64,000 nt of DNA from 38-11 sp964539975. GTDB lineage: Bacteria > Bacillota > Clostridia > Tissierellales > Dethiosulfatibacteraceae. Position 1 is the stretch's first letter. Every line of letters begins with the position of its first letter. Made by a program: the position numbers and the translations under genes. Below, piece after piece: positions 52,697 to 60,674 of the stretch. The notes beneath the pieces were generated by a model. That model saw only the letters and a program-made list of their open reading frames with translations, was not told the origin of the DNA and ran no database searches. Location of the stretch: assembly GCA_964539975.1 (NCBI GenBank), contig CAZIKK010000003.1, positions 62,001-126,000 of the forward strand. The letters are read 5' to 3'.

Positions 52697-53425
52697 TTAA
52701 GAATTTAGTTCCCATTGTCTGATCCCTAAATCCGGATAGTTGGTGATGATTCCTGTTACACCCATCCGCATCAAGCGGGCAATGATTTTTTCATGATTCA
52801 CTGTGTACGTGTTGATCTCGTATCCTTTTTTTAAAAGACTGTCAACCATTCCTTTATCTAAGGTGCGATAATCCGGATGAAGCGCATCGCAACCCATGGT
52901 AGCAAGGTATTGACAAGGATGGTAGAGTCTGGAACTTACTAAAGCTCCTGTTTTGATGTCTGGAGCCATTTTTTTTATGGCCACAATCCCACCATGATCA
53001 AATGACGACACAATGACTTGCTTATGACGGTTATATTTGTCAATCAACGCCAATACCACTCTCTCTATCCCAGGATACTGTACGGAACCAGCTTTCAGCT
53101 CAATATTGAATATGAAGTCTGATGAGACCGATAACGCCAACACTTCTTCTAATGATGGCACCCTTTCACCTGCATATCCCTTTGAAAACCAACTTCCCGC
53201 ATCAAGTCTTTTTATTTGTGGGTAAGTATAATCGCCAATTCTACCGATTCTATCCGTCGTCCGATCAACCCTGTCGTCATGCATGACCACCGCCACTTGA
53301 TCTTTCGTTAAATGAACATCCAACTCTATTCCGTGGGATTTTAGTTCTATCGCTTTTTTGAAAGAGGTCATGGTGTTCTCAGGACGGTATCCCATGGCAC
53401 CTCGATGCCCAATAATCTTCGTCAT
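52697..53425 (-). CDS. Glycerophosphodiester phosphodiesterase
   Basis: 242-residue GDPD family enzyme that releases glycerol-3-phosphate from deacylated phospholipids. The catalytic set is visible: GHRGAMGYRPENT (His and Glu), ELDVHLTKD (Glu/Asp for metal) and VMHDDRVDRTTD (His). No signal peptide, so cytoplasmic. Last gene of the long operon starting at 60561. Confidence 0.93.
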   Translation of the reverse strand: MTKIIGHRGAMGYRPENTMTSFKKAIELKSHGIELDVHLTKDQVAVVMHDDRVDRTTDRIGRIGDYTYPQIKRLDAGSWFSKGYAGERVPSLEEVLALSVSSDFIFNIELKAGSVQYPGIERVVLALIDKYNRHKQVIVSSFDHGGIVAIKKMAPDIKTGALVSSRLYHPCQYLATMGCDALHPDYRTLDKGMVDSLLKKGYEINTYTVNHEKIIARLMRMGVTGIITNYPDLGIRQWELNS

Positions 53426-53437
53426 TTTTCCCTCTCT

Positions 53438-54607
53438 TTATATTCGAGCAACTCCAGTCTCTATAGCTGCTTTTTTAACTTCCTCAACCACCTTTTGAGT
53501 ATAGTGTGGATCAAAAGCTTCCGGTAAAATGCAATCGACTGAAAGATCCTCTTCGACTGCTCCTGCCAAAGCTTTTGCTGCTGCCAAATACATGGCGTCG
53601 TTGATCTCAGATGCCCGGATATCCAATGCGGCTCTAAAAATACCAGGGAAGGCTAAAACGTTGTTGACTTGATTGGGATAATCAGAACGGCCTGTTCCGA
53701 CAATAAAAGCACCTGCCGCTTTTGCTCGTTCTGGCATGATTTCTGGAACTGGATTTGCCATAGGAAGCACAATGGCTTTCTCAGCCATGCTTCTGACCAT
53801 GTCTTCTGTTACCACATTAGGTGCAGAAACACCAATAAATACATCTGCTCCTACCATGGCTGCGGCTAAGTCACCCGACTCTTCTTTTTTATTGGTCAAT
53901 AAAGCCAACTCTTGCTTGTAAACATCCATGTCTGTTCTTTTTCTATGAAGGATTCCTTTTCGATCACACATTAATATTTCTGGTACACCAAGACTAATCA
54001 ACAGTTTGGCAATGGCATTGCCTGCAGCTCCTGATCCGTTGATCACCACTTTAATAGCTTGTACTTTTTTGTTCGACAACTTAAGCCCGTTCAAAACCGC
54101 TGCCACCGTTACCACAGCTGTCCCGTGCTGATCATCGTGGAAAACGGGAATGTCTAATGATTCTTTCAAAGCTTTTTCAATTTCAAAGCACCTTGGCGCG
54201 CTGATATCTTCCAAGTTAATCCCTCCGAAAACGGGTTCCATCAGTTGGATGGTTCTAACAATCTCATCAGGATCCTGAGTTTTCAAACAAATAGGGAACG
54301 CGTCCACATTGGCAAAGGCCTTAAACAATACACACTTTCCTTCCATCACTGGAATGGCTGCTTCCGGTCCAATGTCTCCCAGCCCTAGTACGGCAGATCC
54401 GTCAGACACCACTGCAATCAAATTTGACTTTGCCGTATAGTCATAAACCGTTTCAGGCTTTTCATGGATGCGTTTACAAGGGGCTGCTACTCCTGGCGTA
54501 TAAGCTATCGACAGATCTTTTTTCGATGCCACACCCACCTTGCTGGCAATGGCTATTTTCCCTTTATTCTTTTTATGTAATTCCAGAGCTAACTGGTCGT
54601 AATTCAT
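53438..54607 (-). CDS. Malic enzyme (oxaloacetate-decarboxylating malate dehydrogenase)
   Basis: 389 residues, the short bacterial form without a phosphotransacetylase domain. SIAYTPGVAAPCKRI, GSAVLGLGDIGPEAAIPVMEGK, the metal site VFHDDQHGTAVV and the Rossmann loop VINGSGAAGNAIAKL are clear. It makes pyruvate and CO2 from malate with NAD(P). The ATG at 54607 follows GGAGG; an ATG five codons earlier lacks as good a site. Confidence 0.95.
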   Translation of the reverse strand: MNYDQLALELHKKNKGKIAIASKVGVASKKDLSIAYTPGVAAPCKRIHEKPETVYDYTAKSNLIAVVSDGSAVLGLGDIGPEAAIPVMEGKCVLFKAFANVDAFPICLKTQDPDEIVRTIQLMEPVFGGINLEDISAPRCFEIEKALKESLDIPVFHDDQHGTAVVTVAAVLNGLKLSNKKVQAIKVVINGSGAAGNAIAKLLISLGVPEILMCDRKGILHRKRTDMDVYKQELALLTNKKEESGDLAAAMVGADVFIGVSAPNVVTEDMVRSMAEKAIVLPMANPVPEIMPERAKAAGAFIVGTGRSDYPNQVNNVLAFPGIFRAALDIRASEINDAMYLAAAKALAGAVEEDLSVDCILPEAFDPHYTQKVVEEVKKAAIETGVARI

Positions 54608-54624
54608 ATAATCCTCCCTCATTC

Positions 54625-55494
54625 TTATCTATCGTGATTCAATGTTTTTAGTACGATTTGCTTCATTTTTTCCACAGGTGCTTGAAGCCCACTCCAAATC
54701 TGAATGGCCTCTGCTCCTTGATTGACGAACATGCCCACGCCATTTAATGTCTCACACCCTTTATTGGTTGCAAGTTTAAGTAATTTTGTTTCCATTGGAT
54801 TATAAATAATATCCACCACCATCAAATGCGGTCGAATGAAAGAGGCTTCAATAGGAAGGTTTTCCACATGGGGATACAAACCCACACTAGTCGTGTTAAT
54901 GAGAACTTGCGTTTTGTTGATGATCTTTTTTAATTCTTGATCTTTTAACCCCACGCTTTCACTACAAGGACCTATATTGTCATTAATGGCTTGAGCCAAT
55001 GCATCTGCTTTCTTACGAGTTCGATTGGCAATCCATATCTTTTTTGCTCCGCGAGTAGCCAAAGTCATTCCAATAGCCCGTGCTGCTCCTCCTGCTCCAA
55101 TAATCAGGAACGTCTCGCCTTTGCAATGAATCCCTTTGCTTCTCTCCAGGTCTTTCACAAACCCTTCTCCATCTGTGTTGAATCCGATAGCTCGGTGCTT
55201 ATCAAATAAAAGGGTGTTTACCGCACCAATCTTTTCTGCTAAAGGATCTAGCTCGTCTAAATATTTCATAATGGCGACTTTTGCAGGGATAGTCACATTG
55301 CATCCTATGAAAGGCATCTGTCTCATTCCTGTCAACAAATCCTTGATTTGATCATTCTTTACTTCCATTGGCATATATAGCCAGTCTAGACCCATCTCTG
55401 GATAAACGCTATTGTGCATGATGGGAGACATGCTATGCCCTAACGGGTTTCCCACCAAACCAATCCATTTTGTGTTCACATTCATTTGCTTCAT
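54625..55494 (-). CDS. aroE: Shikimate dehydrogenase
   Basis: 289 residues. Reduces 3-dehydroshikimate with NADPH. VGNPLGHSMSPIMHN binds shikimate; GCNVTIPAKVAIMKYLDEL holds the catalytic lysine (K of IPAK), and GAGGAARAIGMTLATRG is the nucleotide loop. The start overlaps the aroD stop as ATGA; another ATG three codons later is possible. Confidence 0.95.
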   Translation of the reverse strand: MKQMNVNTKWIGLVGNPLGHSMSPIMHNSVYPEMGLDWLYMPMEVKNDQIKDLLTGMRQMPFIGCNVTIPAKVAIMKYLDELDPLAEKIGAVNTLLFDKHRAIGFNTDGEGFVKDLERSKGIHCKGETFLIIGAGGAARAIGMTLATRGAKKIWIANRTRKKADALAQAINDNIGPCSESVGLKDQELKKIINKTQVLINTTSVGLYPHVENLPIEASFIRPHLMVVDIIYNPMETKLLKLATNKGCETLNGVGMFVNQGAEAIQIWSGLQAPVEKMKQIVLKTLNHDR

Positions 55495-56255
55495 ATCCCT
55501 TTACCCATCAACAGTCTGTGAGCTTCTTTGAAGTCTTCCATGGCAAGCTGGCCTGGGGCAGATGGGGCTTCAACTGTGACATAACTCAAACAAGAACCGA
55601 CATACTCACCCCAAATTCGGCTGATTCGACCTAGTTCTCCCATAGATATGGCAATAATTGGCAGCTCTGTTTGCTTTCCTATTTCGTTGGCAGCATTAAG
55701 AAGGGTCAGCACATCTTCGGGGGTCCTCGGCATCAATGCGACTTTTACCATGTGAGCGCCTCCTGCCTGTCCTTCTAAAAACTTATTGGTGACAAAGTTC
55801 TTTTGTGGTGTCATTTGGAAATTGTGATAGGATAAAATCAACTTTTTCTGCTTTTCCTCCGTCAGTAATCTTACTTTCGCAAGAAAACTCTCTCCATTGA
55901 ACATTTCTACATCCACTAAGTCTACTGCTTTAGAGTGTAAAGCACACTCAATCAATTTTAGTCGTGTTCTTTGATCAACTTCCGTTTGACCACCCTCGTT
56001 GCCATGGCGACATGTAAAAATGACAGGTGTGGTTTTTGTTTCCAGTTTAATGGCATCCAATACCTGCGTGACTTCCTCAAGATCTCTTACTTGAGAGAAA
56101 TAGTCGCTTCGCCATTCAATCACATCGGCTCCTTTGGAAATGGCATTGCTAATTTCTTGAATAATCCTTTCTTTATTCTCTCCTATAACTGAGACACAGG
56201 TCAACATTCTTGATTCTCCAAAAATTTTTCCTTTAATCATAAAGCTTTTTTTCAT
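55491..56255 (-). CDS. aroD: 3-dehydroquinate dehydratase, type I
   Basis: 254-residue class I enzyme that forms a Schiff base. DVIEWRSDYF, the catalytic histidine in LSYHNFQMTP and the lysine in GAHMVKVALMPRT are in place, with APGQLAMEDFKE at the C-terminal end. It lies two bases from aroK in the aroK-aroD-aroE set. Confidence 0.95.
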   Translation of the reverse strand: MKKSFMIKGKIFGESRMLTCVSVIGENKERIIQEISNAISKGADVIEWRSDYFSQVRDLEEVTQVLDAIKLETKTTPVIFTCRHGNEGGQTEVDQRTRLKLIECALHSKAVDLVDVEMFNGESFLAKVRLLTEEKQKKLILSYHNFQMTPQKNFVTNKFLEGQAGGAHMVKVALMPRTPEDVLTLLNAANEIGKQTELPIIAISMGELGRISRIWGEYVGSCLSYVTVEAPSAPGQLAMEDFKEAHRLLMGKGI

Positions 56256-56256
56256 C

Positions 56257-56760
56257 TTATCTCCACTCCATTAGCAATTTTGCCAATCTTTCCGCCGCCG
56301 ATTCGGCTGTGCCGTCATTGTTGATTACTACATGGCAACTGGTTTTGTACAAAGTACTTCTTTCATCATAGATCTTGTTGACTCTATTCGGGTCTTCTCT
56401 TAACAACGGCCTGTTTTCTGTCTTCAAATTCATTTTAGTTCTTTCTAGGCTTCGGTTTAAATATATAATCACAAATCCCTTTTCTTTCAAGTGGTTGATG
56501 TTTTCAGGGTCTAACACAATCCCTCCGCCAGTGGACAGAATAACAGGATCCATCTCAGCAAGTTGGAATAAGACTTCCTTTTCCACTTTCCTGAAATAGC
56601 TTTCACCCCGGGTCTCAAAAATTTCACTGATGGTGGTATTCATTTTGTGTTCAACCATTTCGTCTGTACACCGGAATGGCACGCCTGTCTTTTCAGAAAG
56701 CAACCGGGCAATCGTTGATTTACCACTGCCCATCATGCCGATTAACGCAACTTTTTTCAT
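56257..56760 (-). CDS. aroK: Shikimate kinase
   Basis: 167-residue P-loop kinase that phosphorylates shikimate. Walker A is LIGMMGSGKSTIARLL, with CTDEMVE (shikimate-binding Asp), RGESYFRKVE and STGGGIVL, and the lid ENRPLLRE. Length is typical. First of three adjacent shikimate pathway genes. Confidence 0.95.
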   Translation of the reverse strand: MKKVALIGMMGSGKSTIARLLSEKTGVPFRCTDEMVEHKMNTTISEIFETRGESYFRKVEKEVLFQLAEMDPVILSTGGGIVLDPENINHLKEKGFVIIYLNRSLERTKMNLKTENRPLLREDPNRVNKIYDERSTLYKTSCHVVINNDGTAESAAERLAKLLMEWR

Positions 56761-56773
56761 AGCATCCCAACCT

Positions 56774-56983
56774 TCATTCCGTGTTGGTTTGGGAGTCCGA
56801 CGTGCTGACTACTTTCTTTAATCTTCTCAACACTTCTCTTCTAGGAAGCCATACCTGTCGATCGCATGTTGTGCATCTCATTCTAAAGTCTGTCCCAATT
56901 CTTAAAACTTCCCAGTCATAGCCTCCGCATGGGTGAGGCTTTTTAAGTTTGATCACATCTCCTACGTTTAGCTTTTCTGTCAT
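56774..56983 (-). CDS. DUF951 family protein
   Basis: 69-residue conserved protein of unknown function found widely in Firmicutes. It reads VGDVIKLKKPHPCGGYDWEVLRIGTDFRMRCTTC, with three cysteines (HPCGG and CTTC) that could bind a metal, and ends in a basic stretch (RREVLRRLKK). The start follows the yedF stop closely with an AGGAGG-type site. It may bind nucleic acid, but that is only a guess. Confidence 0.85.
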   Translation of the reverse strand: MTEKLNVGDVIKLKKPHPCGGYDWEVLRIGTDFRMRCTTCDRQVWLPRREVLRRLKKVVSTSDSQTNTE

Positions 56984-56992
56984 AGGTCCTCC

Positions 56993-57568
56993 CTATATCA
57001 TAATCGTTTTGTCAGCATGGTTCATCATATCAACAATTTCATACATGTTGGACACTTGACCCACTGCTAATTTATCCTTCAATTGAAAATATTCCAAACA
57101 TGTTCCACATGAAACAATTTCTGTACCTGTTGATTCCAGAGCCTTTAAGTCTTCTATTGCCTCTAATGAGATCGTGGTCAAAAACACACCGCCGTTTAAG
57201 AAAATCATACGGGTTGGAGGTTTCTCCATTTGTGTCAATGTGTATAGAAAACTCTTCATTAGCATTGCTCCAAGTTCTTCGGAGCCTTCCCCTAGGATGT
57301 TTTTCTTAAACACGTAAGCAATCGACGGTTGGCTTGTCTCGATATCATTAGCTTCTTCTTCACGCTTTTTGAAAAAAGCGATCTTGAAGTCCTCTCCCTC
57401 TTCTTCTACCGAGGCTTCGCACTTTTGGCTTTTTGCCAACTTCAGCAAATTTGCTCTTGCTACCTCATTGTCCACAATGGTCGTTACATGTTCATCGGTT
57501 TCTAAAGCTTTTTTGGTCAAAATAACGGGTTGTGGACAAGCTAATCCCCTTGCATCAATTCGTTTCAT
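56993..57568 (-). CDS. yedF: YedF, TusA-DsrE fusion linked to selenium metabolism
   Basis: 191 residues. The N-terminal TusA-like domain begins DARGLACPQPVILTKKAL with the conserved CPxP cysteine; the C-terminal DsrE/F-like domain has FLNGGVFLTT and SCGTCLEYFQLKDKLAVGQVSNMYEIVDMM. This fusion is the YedF family that tracks with selenium use in bacterial genomes. Its exact chemistry is not settled. It sits in the same operon as a cysteine desulfurase-family protein, and the window also contains a selenoprotein gene, which fits a selenium role. Confidence 0.92.
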   Translation of the reverse strand: MKRIDARGLACPQPVILTKKALETDEHVTTIVDNEVARANLLKLAKSQKCEASVEEEGEDFKIAFFKKREEEANDIETSQPSIAYVFKKNILGEGSEELGAMLMKSFLYTLTQMEKPPTRMIFLNGGVFLTTISLEAIEDLKALESTGTEIVSCGTCLEYFQLKDKLAVGQVSNMYEIVDMMNHADKTIMI

Positions 57569-57583
57569 CTCTATCCCTCCTTT

Positions 57584-58294
57584 TTATTCGTCAAGAATCC
57601 CTCGATAGGTCATGTAGTTCAAAATTAAATTGTTCTCATAGAATAGTTCGCTGGATTTGGACTCCAATACAGCACTTGTCAATCGGTTTTCAGGCTTTGA
57701 AACAGCAATGAAGGGTGAAGCTATAGCAAATATAAGGTATAACATAGCCAATCCTTTAATAAGCCCCAGAACGCCTCCTGACACTTTATTAGCCGTGTTC
57801 AACACAGGCGCTTTGAACAGCGTGTTAAGAATATTTGCAATGATTATTAACAAAAAGTAAGTCGCTAAGAAAGTCAACGTAAAACTGATGATCACCAACA
57901 TCAAATTCGTAATCTGAGTGGCTAATTGTTCGCCGTATGCCGCAGCTGAGTCTGAAATCCCTAGTGTACTTCCTTGGTCATTCAGTATCTTTTGAAGGTC
58001 AAAAGGCAGTCGATCAAATCCTTTGAAAAAATCTCCCGGGGTGGGGTCAGAAAAGGGTAGCTTTTCAATTACCTGTGCAAATTTATCTCCTATCGTATCA
58101 TGAATCATTCGATACAAAGCTGTGTGTTTCTCAATGAGCAATTGGATATGAGGGTAATTGTAAAACGCAATGAAAAATGCGCCTATAAGCCCGATCAATT
58201 CAAATAGAGTCATGATCAAACCTCTTCTCACACCATCGAATAGGGCCAGCAAAAGTGCCACTCCAATTATTGCATCAATAAAGTTAACATTCAT
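57584..58294 (-). CDS. CvpA family membrane protein
   Basis: 236 residues with membrane helices at the N-terminus (MNVNFIDAIIGVALLLALFDG) and several more in the C-terminal half, separated by a soluble loop of about 80 residues. The start FIDAIIGVALLLALFDGVRRGLIMTLFELIGL is typical for CvpA, which was first linked to colicin V production but is a general envelope protein in most bacteria. It sits between yedF and a membrane-anchored propeller-like protein. Confidence 0.85.
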   Translation of the reverse strand: MNVNFIDAIIGVALLLALFDGVRRGLIMTLFELIGLIGAFFIAFYNYPHIQLLIEKHTALYRMIHDTIGDKFAQVIEKLPFSDPTPGDFFKGFDRLPFDLQKILNDQGSTLGISDSAAAYGEQLATQITNLMLVIISFTLTFLATYFLLIIIANILNTLFKAPVLNTANKVSGGVLGLIKGLAMLYLIFAIASPFIAVSKPENRLTSAVLESKSSELFYENNLILNYMTYRGILDE

Positions 58295-58302
58295 TTCATC
58301 AC

Positions 58303-59370
58303 CTATTTCCTATTTATTTTGAAGGCTTCTATCTGGTTACCCACAAATACGATTATCTGTTGATTTGTTACGCTCATATCATGAATGGTTTGTTGGCCAT
58401 TGTACAATAAATTTAGCCGATCCTCTTTTAAATATGAAATGTATTGATTGCTTCTTGCAAGTAAAAAATCCTCATAGAATGCCAGCTCTTTATATGGCTG
58501 CTCGGTACTAACGCGACTGATTAATTTGCCATCCATAGAGAGAATGTGGATATTGGTTGTTTCAGATTGTTCTAATAGATAGATCCTATCATTTTTGATT
58601 TCCATATCCTTAAAGTCTTGATACCTTCCATACTTCCATAGAATCACTCCTTGATTGTTTATTCTATACAAGTGATCATTGGTTGCGACGTATAAGCCAT
58701 CTCTTCTCGAGACCATCTCCACCACAATTTCATTTTGAAATTCCAACTCCCAAATGACAAAAAAATCCTTGGACAAATACTCTCTTATCACGCAATGAAG
58801 GTAATTGCCATCATAATCAAAACTGGCTACTATAAAAGCGTTGGAATTCAATGACTTGTTGGCCCGAATTCCTTTTTCCTTTTCAAGGTCAATCTCGCCT
58901 ATTGGATTCATTTTATCATCCAGAATTAGTACTTGATTGGTCATTTGATCTCTATCTTCTGTAAAAACATAAATATAATCATCTTGGTCTATATAGAGAA
59001 TGCTTCTGTCTTCTTCAACAAGTAGTATCTCCTGATGGTTGTAGAAATGAAACAACTTGTTGTCCCCTGTCAATACCAAAGGCTCTTCTAGCATAAATAC
59101 TTGGTCTACAAAATAATCATATTCTCTTTTGTTGGATTTTCCGTCATAACCTAGGTATTCAACGCTTGTCTCACCTATTCGATACATTCCCTCTTCTGTC
59201 ATAACAACTTTTCCGCTGTTGCCACCAATTGTCAATGTTTCGCCATCTGATAAAAACAAGGAGTCTCGATTGAGAAACTGTTGCACTATATCAATGCTCC
59301 CTGTCAAATATAATGCTGCCATCACGCCTAGCGCTACCATGACTATCGTCAAGATTAACTTTTTTATCAT
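58303..59370 (-). CDS. Membrane-anchored beta-propeller-like protein (resembles DUF5711)
   Basis: 355 residues: one N-terminal membrane helix (about 5-24), then an extracellular region of repeated strand-turn units (RIGETSVEYLGYDG, LYIDQDDYIYVF, LYRINNQGVILWKYG, IHILSMDGKLISRV), which look like WD/PQQ-type propeller blades. No catalytic motif was seen. It resembles the DUF5711 family that often accompanies cvpA in Clostridia, but I recall this from general knowledge and am only moderately sure. Function unknown; possibly envelope-related. Confidence 0.75.
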   Translation of the reverse strand: MIKKLILTIVMVALGVMAALYLTGSIDIVQQFLNRDSLFLSDGETLTIGGNSGKVVMTEEGMYRIGETSVEYLGYDGKSNKREYDYFVDQVFMLEEPLVLTGDNKLFHFYNHQEILLVEEDRSILYIDQDDYIYVFTEDRDQMTNQVLILDDKMNPIGEIDLEKEKGIRANKSLNSNAFIVASFDYDGNYLHCVIREYLSKDFFVIWELEFQNEIVVEMVSRRDGLYVATNDHLYRINNQGVILWKYGRYQDFKDMEIKNDRIYLLEQSETTNIHILSMDGKLISRVSTEQPYKELAFYEDFLLARSNQYISYLKEDRLNLLYNGQQTIHDMSVTNQQIIVFVGNQIEAFKINRK

Positions 59371-59385
59371 TCTATCACCAATATT

Positions 59386-60561
59386 CTAGTCTTCTTGTTT
59401 GTTTTTTATGGTTCGATTCGTCTTATGAGACAATTCTATAAGTTTTTTGCTTGCTATATCCATTTCATCTAAAGTATTATATGATCCTACACTTAAGCGG
59501 ATAGCTCCTGTTTTAGATGTTCCAATCGTTTCATGAGCCAGTGGCGCACAATGCATGCCTGGTCTCACATAAATCTCAGACTGTTCATCCAATAGTTGGG
59601 CTACTTCACTAGCCTCTGCTCCTTTGATGTTCAAAAGCAGAATGCCCCCTTTTCTTTCTCCTCCACTAGGTCCATAAAGCTGGATGTTCCACGTGGAACC
59701 TAATGCCGCTTCCATTCTATTGATCAGCTGAACCTCATGAGCGCGGATCACATCGATGCCCATTTCTAATACATATTTTAATCCGCCGTTTAGACCGGCA
59801 ATGCCCGGTAGATTGGGTGTGCCACTTTCGTACATGTCCGGCATGAAGTCAGGTTGCTCCATAGAATGAGATAAACTTCCAGTTCCTCCTAAAATGAGAG
59901 GCTCCATCTTTTTAAGCGTTGAACTAATGTAGAGTCCTCCTGTTCCCATTGGCCCATAAAGACCTTTATGTCCTGGAAAAGCAAGCAAGTCAATACAATC
60001 CAATTGAACATCTATAGGCAATACACCTGCGCTTTGTGCTGCGTCTACCATGAAAGGAATTCCTCTTTCTTTGCACATCTTTCCAACTTCTCTGATGGGT
60101 TGAATTGTTCCTGTCAGATTCGAACAATGCGTAAGGACAACCAGTTTAGTATTCTTTGTCATGCTACTTAAGAGATCTTCTGGATCCACATATCCCCATT
60201 TGTTTCCTTTAACAATGCTGACTTTGACACCGCGTCGCGTCAAATAATGGAGGGGTCTCAGGACAGAATTATGTTCCATAGAGGTAGTGACCACATGGTC
60301 CCCTGGTCTTAAAAGACCTTTAATGCCTATATTGAGTGCTTCTGTGCAATTTTTTGTGAACACGATCCTCATCGGATCTTCAATATTAAAAAGTTGTGCC
60401 AATAGTTCCCTCGTCTCGTATATGACAGCTGCACTTTGTACTGCCAACCGATGGCTTCCTCTTCCTGGATTAGCCGCAATCTTTTGTGTATAAATTATCA
60501 TCTGGTCGTAGGTTGCTTGAGGTTTTGGGAAACTCGTCGCACTGTTATCCAAGTAAATCAT
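59386..60561 (-). CDS. Cysteine desulfurase-family PLP enzyme (class V aminotransferase)
   Basis: 391 residues. The PLP lysine lies in FPGHKGLYGPMGTGG, with TKNCTEALNIGIKG, HNSVLRPL, VDAAQSAGV and a C-terminal cysteine in RPGMHCAPLAHETIGT that is in the position of the desulfurase active-site cysteine. It belongs to the NifS/CsdB-like subgroup often seen beside yedF and may supply selenium or sulfur. First gene of a long operon running to the glycerophosphodiesterase gene. Selenium supply is inferred; sulfur mobilisation is the alternative. Confidence 0.88.
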   Translation of the reverse strand: MIYLDNSATSFPKPQATYDQMIIYTQKIAANPGRGSHRLAVQSAAVIYETRELLAQLFNIEDPMRIVFTKNCTEALNIGIKGLLRPGDHVVTTSMEHNSVLRPLHYLTRRGVKVSIVKGNKWGYVDPEDLLSSMTKNTKLVVLTHCSNLTGTIQPIREVGKMCKERGIPFMVDAAQSAGVLPIDVQLDCIDLLAFPGHKGLYGPMGTGGLYISSTLKKMEPLILGGTGSLSHSMEQPDFMPDMYESGTPNLPGIAGLNGGLKYVLEMGIDVIRAHEVQLINRMEAALGSTWNIQLYGPSGGERKGGILLLNIKGAEASEVAQLLDEQSEIYVRPGMHCAPLAHETIGTSKTGAIRLSVGSYNTLDEMDIASKKLIELSHKTNRTIKNKQED

Positions 60562-60578
60562 CTTATCACCCTTGCTTC

Positions 60579-60607
60579 ATTATAGCCCGATTAATCTCAT
60601 TAGTAAA
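60579..60607 (-). promoter_or_regulatory. Promoter of the desulfurase-yedF-aro operon
   Basis: On the minus strand TTTACT (60607-60602), 17-base spacer and consensus TATAAT (60584-60579). It is separated from the hydrogenase operon by a strong terminator. Confidence 0.72.
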
Positions 60608-60636
60608 TAGTCGGCTTTAATCGCCTTTAACTTGAT

Positions 60637-60668
60637 AGAAAAAATTAAGACCGCATAGCGGTCTTAAT
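60637..60668 (-). terminator. Intrinsic terminator of the hydrogenase operon
   Basis: On the minus strand ATTAAGACCGC (60668-60658) pairs perfectly with GCGGTCTTAAT (60654-60644), with a three-base loop and a following run of T. It begins seven bases after the hydA stop. Confidence 0.93.
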
Positions 60669-60674
60669 GTGGTC

